Shown: positions 16,270-23,241, numbered from the stretch's first letter. The stretch: 23,271 nucleotides of DNA from CBDUMN01 sp965368335 (GCA_965368335.1 CBDUMN010000055.1:1-23271); one strand, 5' to 3'. Made by a program: numbers and translations. Notes: generated by a model not told the origin, from the sequence alone.

Positions 16270-17030
16270 GTGATTCTTCTTCCCCTATTATTGAGGTCCG
16301 CGGTCTAACCAAACTCTTTGACGATGTTCATGCGGTTGACGGTATCGATTTTTCGGTTTCGGCGGGTTCCGTCACTGCGCTGCTCGGCGGTAATGGCGCA
16401 GGCAAAACGACCACGCTTTCCATGCTGTTGGGGCTGTTGCTGCCCGATGCCGGCGATATTCGGATTCTTGGGGAAGATATGGTGGCCCATCGTCACCGGG
16501 CGTTGCCCCGGATGAATTTTTCCAGCCCCTATGTGGATCTTCCGGCCCGCCTCAAGGTGCGTGAGAATTTGACGGTTTACGCTAATCTTTATGGGCTGGA
16601 CCGAATACCGGAGCGAATTGCCACCTTGGCTGAAGAATTGGATATCGCCAAGTTGATGGCCCGGCGCACCGGCAGCCTGTCGGCAGGCCAAAAGACCCGC
16701 GTCGCCCTTGCCAAGGCGATGCTCAATCAACCCGCTCTATTGCTGCTTGACGAGCCGACCGCCTCGCTCGACCCGGATACGGGCGACTGGGTGCGTAGCT
16801 ATTTGGAGAACTATCGAGCGCGTACCGGCGCAACTATTTTGCTGGCTTCGCACAACATGGCCGAGGTCGAACGGCTTTGCGATCATGTGTTGATGATGAA
16901 AGAGGGCCGCATTGAGGATGAGGGATCGCCCCGGCAGTTGATCGACCGCTATGGCCGCCAGAACCTGGAAGAAGTTTTCCTCCATATTGCGCGCAGGACG
17001 GCTGCTGACCGGCAAAAGGAGGCGTCGTGA
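16266..17030 (+). CDS. ABC transporter ATP-binding protein (ABC-2 exporter type)
   Basis: The 254-residue ATPase powers an ABC-2 type exporter. It has Walker A GGNGAGKT (41-48), signature LSAGQ (138-142), Walker B LLLLDEP (Asp162-Glu163) and the switch histidine His196 in ASHNM. The Q-loop is unusual: the segment RMNFSSPYVDLP (82-93) has serines where most family members have glutamine. The start is TTG at 16266 inside a TTGA overlap with the previous stop; no ATG or GTG precedes the conserved EVRGLTKLF, so coupled translation from TTG is the best reading. The permease gene follows at once. Confidence 0.9.
   Translation: MSDSSSPIIEVRGLTKLFDDVHAVDGIDFSVSAGSVTALLGGNGAGKTTTLSMLLGLLLPDAGDIRILGEDMVAHRHRALPRMNFSSPYVDLPARLKVRENLTVYANLYGLDRIPERIATLAEELDIAKLMARRTGSLSAGQKTRVALAKAMLNQPALLLLDEPTASLDPDTGDWVRSYLENYRARTGATILLASHNMAEVERLCDHVLMMKEGRIEDEGSPRQLIDRYGRQNLEEVFLHIARRTAADRQKEAS
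17017..17022 (+). promoter_or_regulatory. Strong ribosome binding site of the ABC permease
   Basis: AGGAGG within AAAAGGAGG lies 7 bases before the ATG at 17030 and 4 bases before an in-frame GTG at 17027. The spacing favours ATG 17030 as the start. Confidence 0.7.
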
Positions 17031-17824
17031 TGGGATCTCTACAACGCCTTAAGGGCATGATGCTGCGTCATGTATTCGTGCTGAAATCTTCCTGGCCGCG
17101 GTTGATCGAGTTGATTTATTGGCCCCTGGTTCAGATGGTGCTCTGGGGATTCATCACGCGGTTCTTTATGGGGCATAGTTCCTGGGTTGCCGAAGCCGCC
17201 GGGGTGTTGATCAGTGCGGTGTTGCTCTGGGACGTGTTGTTCCGGGCCAATCTGGGGGTTTCGTTTTCCTTCGTTGAGGAAATGTGGTCGCGGAACTTGG
17301 CCCAGCTTTTTGTCAGCCCGTTACGGCCTTGGGAAATGCTTGTGGCCCTGATGGCGGTGAGTGCGGTTCGGACCTTGATCAGCGTTGCGCCAGCGGCCAT
17401 TTTGGCGCTTCCCCTATTCGATGTCTGGATTTTCGATTTGGGGCCGCCTTTGATGGTGTTTTTCGCCAATCTGCTGGTCACGGGCTGGGTTGTGGGACTG
17501 GTCGTGGTTTCTCTGGTTTTGCGATTTGGATTGGGAGCGGAGTCTCTTTGTTGGTTGGTGATCTTCCTGCTTGCTCCAATCAGCGGTATTTATTACCCGG
17601 TTTCCTCCTTGCCCGAAGCGGTGCAGATCGTTTCCTGGGCGCTACCGTCGTCCTATGTTTTCGAGGGGATGCGCTCGGTGCTGTTTGAGGGCGCATTCCG
17701 CTACGATTTGCTGATGGGAGCCGTCGGTTTCAACCTGCTCTACATGTTTCTGGCGAGCCTGTTTTTCCTTCGTACGTTTACCGTAGCGCGCCGGAAGGGG
17801 CTGCTCTTGCAGCAGGGCGAGTAG
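17030..17824 (+). CDS. ABC-2 type transporter permease
   Basis: The 264-residue membrane protein has about six hydrophobic segments and the ABC-2 family look. There is an N-terminal amphipathic stretch, then IYWPLVQMVLWGF, a long hydrophobic middle, LAPISGIYYPVSSLPE (the usual 'gi.yP...lP' motif before the last helices), and LPSSYVFEGMRSVL. It forms the membrane channel for the ATPase encoded just upstream and would export a lipid, glycan or drug-like substrate; the substrate is unknown. The ATG at 17030 shares its A with the previous stop. It ends 3 bases before the convergent anti-sigma-like gene, and no terminator hairpin is evident between. Confidence 0.88.
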   Translation: MGSLQRLKGMMLRHVFVLKSSWPRLIELIYWPLVQMVLWGFITRFFMGHSSWVAEAAGVLISAVLLWDVLFRANLGVSFSFVEEMWSRNLAQLFVSPLRPWEMLVALMAVSAVRTLISVAPAAILALPLFDVWIFDLGPPLMVFFANLLVTGWVVGLVVVSLVLRFGLGAESLCWLVIFLLAPISGIYYPVSSLPEAVQIVSWALPSSYVFEGMRSVLFEGAFRYDLLMGAVGFNLLYMFLASLFFLRTFTVARRKGLLLQQGE

Positions 17825-17827
17825 GTT

Positions 17828-18625
17828 CTAGAGGCTGGTGCCGCCGCCGTTCTTGTCGGCGGGCAGCACCCAGGAGCCGCCGTAGCCGTTGGTGTAGGCG
17901 TAGACCACAACCGGCACTTGGCCGTTGTTGTGAACGACCAGGCTATCGCCCGGTAGAGGGTTCTTCAGGTCGGCCACACCGATTCCATCAACCGTAAAGC
18001 TATGGAGCTGCGGTTTTTTGCGGTTCTTACTGTGGTGGGCCACCGTCAGGGGCGCGGGTTCGGTGCTTTCGAACTGGAAATGCATGGGCAAATCGTCGCC
18101 CTGGTCGAGCGCCACGCGCGTTGCGCCGCCGGGCATGACGATGAATTGATAGGTCCAGTCAACTTCGGCTTCAGCTTGCTTGAAGTGCATGTCGCTGACC
18201 TGGAAACGGGCGATTTCCGGTTTTGGAGCGATGCCCATCTGTTCGGCGGCCGGAGTGATCAAAACCCAGGCCAGCGCGGCCACGGCGAGCCCTGAGACGA
18301 AAGACAGGGGCTGCATGGAAATGCCGTGGGGTGAATGCAGCCAACCGAGAAAACCACCAGACTGTTTGGTTTCTTTAGGTTGTTTCTGCTGTTCTTCGGC
18401 CAGGGCTTCGCGGATTTTGTGGGAAAGTTCGCTTCCGGGCTCGGCCTCGGCCAAATCTGCGGCGAAGGCGGCGAAGTCATCTTCCATCAAAGCCAAAGCG
18501 CCTGCTTCGGCGCGCACGTCGTCATCCTCGGCGACGAGCCGGTAGAGCCTACGCATTTCCGCGCGGTTCAAATCGGCGTCGAGGCCACGGCTTAAAAGCT
18601 CAAGAATGTCGTCGTTGATGGTCAT
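17828..18625 (-). CDS. Putative membrane anti-sigma factor
   Basis: The 265-residue protein has an acidic, helical N-terminal part (about 1-75; ILELLSRGLDADLNRAEMRRL resembles the entry helix of anti-sigma domains), a Gln/Lys-rich linker, one membrane helix (about 104-125), and a C-terminal periplasmic domain of about 140 residues. No HxxxCxxC zinc motif is present. It lies 34 bases after the ECF sigma gene on the same strand, the standard place for the cognate anti-sigma factor, and AAGAAG lies just before its ATG. The periplasmic part ends in a Gly/Tyr-rich segment and was not recognised. Anti-sigma function is inferred from position and topology. Confidence 0.65.
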   Translation of the reverse strand: MTINDDILELLSRGLDADLNRAEMRRLYRLVAEDDDVRAEAGALALMEDDFAAFAADLAEAEPGSELSHKIREALAEEQQKQPKETKQSGGFLGWLHSPHGISMQPLSFVSGLAVAALAWVLITPAAEQMGIAPKPEIARFQVSDMHFKQAEAEVDWTYQFIVMPGGATRVALDQGDDLPMHFQFESTEPAPLTVAHHSKNRKKPQLHSFTVDGIGVADLKNPLPGDSLVVHNNGQVPVVVYAYTNGYGGSWVLPADKNGGGTSL

Positions 18626-18659
18626 GGTCTTCTTTAGTGTCCTTTAAGCGGTCGAAAGT

Positions 18660-19271
18660 TCACTCGGTTTCCAAAAAAACATCCTGTTTTTTTCGCGCCA
18701 TGGCTTCGCGCATCATCTTTCGCCCGCGAAATACCCGGGTTTTCATGGTGCCGGTCGGCGTTTCCGCGATGGCGGCGGCTTCTTCGTAAGAAAGCCCGTC
18801 CAGCGACACCAAAACCACGGCTTCGCGCACGTCATCCGGCAGGGCGCTCAAGGCTTCCTGGACAGCCCCGGCGAAGGCTTTGGTCTCCAGGGATTGATGG
18901 GGCGATGGAGCGGAATCGGCCGTTTCCGGCACGTCGTCTTCGGCGGCCATATCGAAACGGTATTCGGGGGCTTTGCGGCGATGGTTGCGGGCCAGATTGA
19001 GGGCAATGCCCATGACCCAGGTGGAAAACCTCGATGCACCCCTGAAATTGGCGAGCTTGCGAAAAACCTCGAGGAAGGTTTCCTGGGTTAGATCTTCGGC
19101 TTCCTCCGGGCGGCGGACCTGCTTGAGCACGAAGCGGAAGACCCGGGTTCGCAGGCGCTCAACCAGTTGCTCAAAGGCCCGGTGATCGCCGTTTAGGACG
19201 GCGAGAACCAAAGGGCCGTCGGGGTCGTTGGGTTGAACGGCGGGGAGTTCGCCCGCCTGCGAAGATGCCAT
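18660..19271 (-). CDS. ECF-type RNA polymerase sigma factor
   Basis: The 203-residue product has sigma region 2 (AFEQLVERLRTRVFRFVLK, EEAEDLTQETFLEVFRKL, FSTWVMGIALNLARNHRR) and region 4 (LPDDVREAVVLVSLDGLSY, EEAAAIAETPTGTMKTRVFRGRK). There is no region 3, as in ECF sigma factors of the RpoE type. An acidic linker (about 108-125) joins the two. It directs RNA polymerase to a stress-response regulon, probably including its own operon. It follows the exported four-cysteine protein gene by 30 bases and precedes the putative anti-sigma gene by 34 bases. Confidence 0.92.
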   Translation of the reverse strand: MASSQAGELPAVQPNDPDGPLVLAVLNGDHRAFEQLVERLRTRVFRFVLKQVRRPEEAEDLTQETFLEVFRKLANFRGASRFSTWVMGIALNLARNHRRKAPEYRFDMAAEDDVPETADSAPSPHQSLETKAFAGAVQEALSALPDDVREAVVLVSLDGLSYEEAAAIAETPTGTMKTRVFRGRKMMREAMARKKQDVFLETE

Positions 19272-19301
19272 GCCGGTGGTCCGTTTCCCGTCAGCCCGCT
19301 C

Positions 19302-19649
19302 TTATTGCTTGCGTGTACATTTGATTTCATTGCCTCGACCGGTAACGACGACCGTTGCATCCGGTGGGATTTGGGCGCGGCACTGGCCTTTCCAGCCGGG
19401 CCGTCCGTTTTCGCTTACCGGTTCATAGCCAATGACGACCAGCACGGTTACCAGCTTCTGGCCTTTGGGTGTCTTGCCGCAAACTCTGCCGTTGGCCCGG
19501 ACCTTGGAGCTGAAACCGCCCCGGCTCAACGACTGGATGTGGATTGGCGCCATGACCTTATTTTCGACGCAAAAAGCCTCCGCACTTCGGGGAAGAACCA
19601 TGAAGAGCGCCAGAAACAGGCCGGTAAATATGAATGCTCTGATTTTCAT
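19302..19649 (-). CDS. Small exported four-cysteine protein, unknown function
   Basis: The 115-residue product starts MKIRAFIFTGLFLALFMVL and has a clear signal peptide with probable cleavage after RSAEA (about residue 25). The mature part of about 90 residues is basic and has four cysteines (FCVEN, GRVCGK, GQCRAQ, IKCTRKQ), suggesting two disulphides in the periplasm. The family was not recognised. The frame is open upstream to 19715, but the ATG at 19649 is preceded by GGAAGAGG and begins the signal peptide, so it is chosen. It is the first gene of the sigma/anti-sigma operon and is divergent from the cytochrome c gene, so a role in sensing or repairing envelope redox damage is possible but unproven. 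Confidence 0.7.
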   Translation of the reverse strand: MKIRAFIFTGLFLALFMVLPRSAEAFCVENKVMAPIHIQSLSRGGFSSKVRANGRVCGKTPKGQKLVTVLVVIGYEPVSENGRPGWKGQCRAQIPPDATVVVTGRGNEIKCTRKQ

Positions 19650-19726
19650 TTTCCTCTTCCGGCAGGCGAAACGCACAACGGATTTAGGGTTCAGGTGCTG
19701 AAATATTTGTGTCAAAAAGCCTACAC

Positions 19727-19776
19727 CGGTTCACAGGCTCCCCCAAGGGGGCAGTTTTCATTTTTTTTGTGAACCG
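19727..19776. promoter_or_regulatory. Outward-facing TGTGAACCG pair in a divergent promoter region
   Basis: The 9-base sequence CGGTTCACA (19727-19735) and its exact complement TGTGAACCG (19768-19776) are 32 bases apart, so TGTGAACCG reads outward toward each divergent gene. On each strand TGTGAACC is followed after exactly 16 bases by CACCAA (+) or CACAAA (-). The sites lie about 90 bases from the cytochrome start and 77 bases from the four-cysteine protein start. The AACC core resembles -35 elements used by ECF sigma factors, or the pair may be an operator. A T8 run lies just before the + copy. Confidence 0.4.
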
Positions 19777-19866
19777 TTCTAAAAAATGAAACACCAACCC
19801 TATGAAACCGGAATTCAAAGGGGCCAGGGAACACGGCTCCACGACTAAGAAAGAGGAACCGAAACC

Positions 19867-20238
19867 ATGAAGATCACTAATATCATCGCTCTTGCCGTTG
19901 CCGCCGGTCTGACCCTGTCGGCCACCGCTGCTCAGGCCGACCCGAACAAGGACAAGTCGTTTAAAAAGTGCAAGGCCTGCCACACCATTGATGAAGGCGG
20001 CAAAAAGAAGGTCGGCCCGAACCTGTTTGGCGTTTTTGGCGCTAAGGCTGCTTCCAAGGACGATTTCAAGTATTCCAAAGCCATGCAGGAATCCGGTTTG
20101 ACCTGGGATGAGGCGACGCTGGACAAGTATCTGACCAAGCCGAAAGATTTGGTTCCGAAAACTAAAATGTCGTTTGCCGGCTTGAAGAAGGAAGAAGAGC
20201 GCAAGGCTGTTATCGAGCTGATGAAAGCCAATAAATAA
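19867..20238 (+). CDS. Periplasmic cytochrome c, class I (c2-like)
   Basis: The 123-residue product is a single-haem electron carrier. A signal peptide (1-24, ending TAAQA) is followed by a mature protein of about 99 residues with haem motif CKACH (35-39) and the probable axial methionine Met101 in PKTKMSF. The GPNLFGVFGAKAA stretch is typical of mitochondrial-like class I cytochromes such as c2. The mature protein is very lysine-rich, as expected for docking to acidic partners. A ribosome site AGAGGAA lies at 19851-19857. The gene stands alone, divergent from the sigma-factor operon, and has its own terminator region. Its respiratory or photosynthetic partner cannot be told from here. Confidence 0.93.
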   Translation: MKITNIIALAVAAGLTLSATAAQADPNKDKSFKKCKACHTIDEGGKKKVGPNLFGVFGAKAASKDDFKYSKAMQESGLTWDEATLDKYLTKPKDLVPKTKMSFAGLKKEEERKAVIELMKANK

Positions 20239-20257
20239 CCACATTTCGGACAAATTA

Positions 20258-20303
20258 GCGCCATGATTGTTTCCTAAACAATCCCCTGTCCCCCTTATGG
20301 CGC
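20258..20303 (+). other. Nested hairpins in the cytochrome c 3' region
   Basis: An inner perfect 8-bp stem GATTGTTT/AAACAATC (20265-20272 and 20276-20283) lies inside an outer 7-bp pair GCGCCAT/ATGGCGC (20258-20264 and 20297-20303). It sits between the stop codon and the terminator, so the transcript would end in several stacked structures. Confidence 0.5.
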
Positions 20304-20310
20304 CTACCCG

Positions 20311-20356
20311 AAGGGCCGGCCCTCTTCCCCCAAAGAGGCCGGCCTTTCTCATTTTT
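20311..20356 (+). terminator. Rho-independent terminator of the cytochrome c gene
   Basis: AAGGGCCGGCCCTCTT (20311-20326) pairs with AAGAGGCCGGCCTTT (20332-20346) as a long GC-rich stem with one bulge and a short C-rich loop. It is followed by TCTCATTTTT. The strength and position fit the end of the cytochrome transcript. Confidence 0.8.
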
Positions 20357-20382
20357 CGCTCACCTTTGGTTCGCTAGGCTCC

Positions 20383-20602
20383 CTCAGGCGCCGGGGCCCA
20401 CTCCGTTCGCTGGGCTCGCTGCGCTGCCGCTCCGCGCGGCCACGCTTGTGGCCGTGTTCGCTTCGCTCAACCATTCATCTGATAGGTTTTTCGGAGAGCT
20501 TGACCCAAGCTCTAAGGCGAGCAGCGCGAGCCGTATGGGCCGTTGAGGCCCTGCGAGCTAATGCGAGCGAGCCCAGGGGCGGAGTCCCGGTCGGCGCTTG
20601 AG
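20383..20602. repeat. Long imperfect palindrome (about 220 bases), intergenic
   Basis: The stretch between the cytochrome terminator and cobT has no plausible gene. Its two outer arms (20383-20420 and 20566-20602) are imperfect inverted copies: read inward both give CTCA-x-GCGCCG, then ACTCCG, then CTGGGCTCGCT (11 of 11 identical). Further inside, both have a CGC/GCTC-rich segment ending in GGGCC or CGGCC, and the left half holds a small hairpin GGCCACGCTTGTGGCC. Composition is dominated by CGCT/AGCG words, unlike the neighbouring genes. It looks like a REP or RPE-type palindromic element or a miniature mobile element. Confidence 0.5.
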
Positions 20603-20611
20603 ACCCATCTA

Positions 20612-20628
20612 GCGTGCTTTCAGCACGC
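20612..20628. other. Short perfect hairpin after cobT
   Basis: GCGTGCT (20612-20618) and AGCACGC (20622-20628) form a 7-bp stem with a 3-base loop, ending 8 bases from the cobT stop. A T4 run follows only in the + direction, so as a cobT terminator (- strand) it lacks a U tract. It may work with Rho or stabilise the 3' end. Confidence 0.4.
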
Positions 20629-20635
20629 GTAAATT

Positions 20636-21673
20636 TTACTCGTGATCCGACTTTCCGGACACTCCGGCTTCGGCGAAGGTCGCCATGTCGTTGTGGCAGG
20701 CTACGGCGGATTTGAGCAGGCCGACGGCCAGCGCTGCGCCGGAGGCTTCGCCCAGGCGCATACCCATATTGAGCAGCGGACGCTTGTTGATGGATTCGGC
20801 CAGTTTGATGTGGCCGGGCTCGACTGAGTTATGAGCCACTTTGCAGTGGTCCAGTGCGCCGGGGGCAAAGACCTGCAATGGTGCTGCCGCGGCAGTTGAA
20901 ACATAGCCATCGAGCAGCACAGGCACACCTTTCAATCGCGCGCCGATCACCGCACCTGCAATCGCCGCCAACTCGCGGCCACCGAGATAACGCAAGACCT
21001 CAAGGGCGTCGGTCATGACAGGTTTGTGGAGCATTACGGAATCGGCCACCACGGCTGTTTTACGGCCGAGCGCTTCGCCCTCGACGCCAGTGCCGGGACC
21101 GGTCCAGAAGGCCGCTTTTCCGCCGAACAAGGCATAGCAGATGGCGGCTGCCGAGGTGGTGTTGCCGATGCCCATTTCTCCCAGGCACAGGACATCGGTT
21201 TTGTCTTTCACCATATCCATGCCGAAAGCCATGGCCTCGGCGCATTCCTCATCGCCCATGGCCGGGCCTTGGGTGAAATCGGCGGTCGGCACGTCCAGCG
21301 CCATCTCGCAGACTTCCAGGTCGATGTCGAAGGTTTTGCAAAGCTGGTTGATCGCCGCTCCGCCAGTACGGAAATTGGCGACCATCTGATAGGTCACCTC
21401 GGAAGGAAAGGCCGAAACGCCCAAGGAAGCCACGCCGTGATTGCCCGCGAAAACGGCGCAACGGGTTTTTTTCATGCGCGGTGGGTGCGCGCCCTGCCAA
21501 GTGCTCAGCCACTTGCTGAGTTCTTCGAGCCGTCCGAGAGAACCTTCCGGTTTGGTCAGTTGCGGTTCCCGTGCAGCCGCCGATTTCGCCGCCGCATCGT
21601 CGGGTCCGGGAAGGTCCCTTAAGATCGCTCGAATATCGTTAAGTGTATTAATCTCGGGTAATTTGCGGCTCAT
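20636..21673 (-). CDS. cobT: Nicotinate-nucleotide-dimethylbenzimidazole phosphoribosyltransferase
   Basis: CobT transfers phosphoribose from nicotinate mononucleotide to 5,6-dimethylbenzimidazole, giving alpha-ribazole phosphate for the lower loop of cobalamin. The 345-residue product has the normal length. It has LTKPEGSLGRLEELSKWL, FAGNHGVASLGVSAFP, GEMGIGNTTSAAA, VLLDGYVSTAAA and HNSVEPGH, and a C-terminal MRLGEASGAALA whose Glu309 matches the family's catalytic glutamate. (In Pseudomonas denitrificans naming this enzyme is CobU.) The ATG at 21673 is used. It is divergent from cobS across 91 bases, a shared regulatory region too short for a full cobalamin riboswitch, and none was recognised. 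Confidence 0.95.
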   Translation of the reverse strand: MSRKLPEINTLNDIRAILRDLPGPDDAAAKSAAAREPQLTKPEGSLGRLEELSKWLSTWQGAHPPRMKKTRCAVFAGNHGVASLGVSAFPSEVTYQMVANFRTGGAAINQLCKTFDIDLEVCEMALDVPTADFTQGPAMGDEECAEAMAFGMDMVKDKTDVLCLGEMGIGNTTSAAAICYALFGGKAAFWTGPGTGVEGEALGRKTAVVADSVMLHKPVMTDALEVLRYLGGRELAAIAGAVIGARLKGVPVLLDGYVSTAAAAPLQVFAPGALDHCKVAHNSVEPGHIKLAESINKRPLLNMGMRLGEASGAALAVGLLKSAVACHNDMATFAEAGVSGKSDHE

Positions 21674-21764
21674 GGTTCAAATTCCTTCGGCCATGCAGTA
21701 GGTTAGAGGACGTTCACTCTTTGAGCGTGTGGTCTTTTTATCTTTGCGGGGACAATAACCGATC

Positions 21765-22577
21765 GTGTCGGAAACGGAACCCTCTTTTAGTGGCGACGGC
21801 GTCCAAGACACGCCGGATGGGCGTTTGACGCCGAGCAACTGGTGGACCGACTTTAAGGTCGCTCTGGCTTTCTTGACGCGCGTTCCCATCGATGTGCAAT
21901 GGGAAGACGGTACTCTTGCGCGCGCTTTTAGGGCCTTCCCTTTCGCCGGGATGATTATTGGGGCGATTTCGGGCGCAGTCTATTGGCTGGCGACCAGCCT
22001 GGGGCTGACCGGGCTCTTAGCCGGATTTGCCGCTATTTTGGTGAGTATCGTGCTGACCGGCGGTTTGCATGAGGACGGGCTTGCCGATATGGCCGATGGA
22101 TTTGGCGGTGGTCATACGGTGGCCGATAAGCTTGCCATTATGCGCGATTCTCATATCGGCAGTTACGGCATGCTGGCTTTGGTGCTTTCCGTCGGTATCC
22201 GGGTTTCGGCTATGGCGGCCATTGCTATTCCCGAAATGGTTTTCGCAACCCTGGTTGTCGCGGGGGCGCTTTCGCGTGGCGCTATGCCCGCTCTCATGAC
22301 CGTTTTGCCTATGGCGCGCTCGGACGGTCTGGCGGTGAGCGCCGGGCGGCCAAGTGATAAGACGGCCATTTTGGCTGCCGTCCTTGCCGTTGTCATTACC
22401 TTCCTGTTTCTTGATCTGCTTTACGGCTTGGCCGCCGTAATCTTCGGTCTTTGGGGCGCCGTATTTACCGGCTGGCTGGCTCGCCGTCAGATCGGCGGCT
22501 ATACGGGCGATGTGGTAGGTGCGGTTCAACAGATCACTGAGGGGGCCGTCTTGGTGACGGTGGTCGCCCTCATATGA
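21765..22577 (+). CDS. cobS: Adenosylcobinamide-GDP ribazoletransferase (cobalamin synthase)
   Basis: CobS joins adenosylcobinamide-GDP to alpha-ribazole or its phosphate at the membrane, the step that closes the nucleotide loop. The 270-residue product has about six hydrophobic segments and the family motifs GGLHEDGLADMADG (99-112), MRDSHIGSYG (126-135), LSRGAMP and a C-terminal RRQIGGYTGDVVGA. An N-terminal extension of about 20 residues precedes the core (WWTDFKVALAFLTRVP). The start is GTG at 21765 with GGGGA about 12 bases upstream. The stop overlaps the cobC start by ATGA, so the two are translationally coupled. (Called CobV in P. denitrificans naming.). Confidence 0.94.
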   Translation: MSETEPSFSGDGVQDTPDGRLTPSNWWTDFKVALAFLTRVPIDVQWEDGTLARAFRAFPFAGMIIGAISGAVYWLATSLGLTGLLAGFAAILVSIVLTGGLHEDGLADMADGFGGGHTVADKLAIMRDSHIGSYGMLALVLSVGIRVSAMAAIAIPEMVFATLVVAGALSRGAMPALMTVLPMARSDGLAVSAGRPSDKTAILAAVLAVVITFLFLDLLYGLAAVIFGLWGAVFTGWLARRQIGGYTGDVVGAVQQITEGAVLVTVVALI

Positions 22578-23197
22578 CCCAGACCCGGTTTTGGTTGGTC
22601 CGTCATGCGGTGGTGCCCAACTTGCAAAAACACATCTACGGCGCGTCCGATCCGGCCTGCGATACGTCCGACCGTGCTCTCATGGAAGGAACCGCCAAGC
22701 AATTGCCCCGCGATGCGGTTTGGGTGACCTCGCATTTGCAGCGAACCCACCAGACGGCTGATGCCCTGCTTGAGGCGGGTGGTTTAAGCCCTGCCTTGAG
22801 ACTTGAGGAAGCCGATCTTGGCGAGCAGGACTTTGGGGCTTTGCAGGGGAAAACCTGGGAAGAACTGGAGCGTGAGCCGAACTTCAACACCAGCGACTAC
22901 TGGCGTATTCCCGGCGAGGTGGTGCCGCCGGGCGGCGAAAGCTTCGCCCAGGTCAAGGCGCGCGCCTCGGCCGTTTACCAAAGGCTTATCGAGCATCATG
23001 GCGGCAAGGATATCATCTGTGTCGTCCATGGCGGGACGATTCGCGCTGCGCTCGGCCTGGCGATGGATTTAAGCCCTTCCAAGTCGCTCAATTTCACCAT
23101 CGACAACGTCTCTTTGACCAAACTTTCTCACTTCAAGGGGGAGGGAGCGTCGGGTGGTGTTTGGCGGGTCGACGGGCTCAATATTCTTCCCCTTTAA
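22574..23197 (+). CDS. cobC: Histidine phosphatase family protein, probable alpha-ribazole phosphatase
   Basis: The 207-residue product is a phosphoglycerate-mutase-like phosphatase with the catalytic RHA (10-12; most members have RHG), HLQRTHQTADALLEA with the conserved Arg/Thr, an acidic EADLGEQDFGALQGKTWEEL segment, and the second catalytic histidine in VVHGGTIRAALG. Coupling to cobS and closeness to cobT suggest the alpha-ribazole-5'-phosphate phosphatase of cobalamin synthesis (CobC type). The fold is certain; the substrate is inferred from context. It begins at the ATG of the ATGA overlap and ends with TAA at 23195-23197. Confidence 0.82.
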   Translation: MTQTRFWLVRHAVVPNLQKHIYGASDPACDTSDRALMEGTAKQLPRDAVWVTSHLQRTHQTADALLEAGGLSPALRLEEADLGEQDFGALQGKTWEELEREPNFNTSDYWRIPGEVVPPGGESFAQVKARASAVYQRLIEHHGGKDIICVVHGGTIRAALGLAMDLSPSKSLNFTIDNVSLTKLSHFKGEGASGGVWRVDGLNILPL

Positions 23198-23241
23198 GCC
23201 CAACTCTGATAGGACGCTTCAACGAATAGTTGGAGAATGTT

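Noticed and set aside
19710..19715. Perfect TTGACA on the minus strand as a -35 for the four-cysteine protein operon
   Set aside because: No acceptable -10 hexamer lies 16-18 bases downstream, so a sigma70 promoter there is not supported.
19740..19751. CCCCCAAGGGGG as a terminator hairpin before the T8 run
   Set aside because: The loop would be only two bases unless the stem is cut to four pairs, and no gene on the + strand ends just upstream.
21674..21764. Possible cobalamin riboswitch between cobT and cobS
   Set aside because: The gap is only 91 bases and no B12-box-like sequence was found on either strand.
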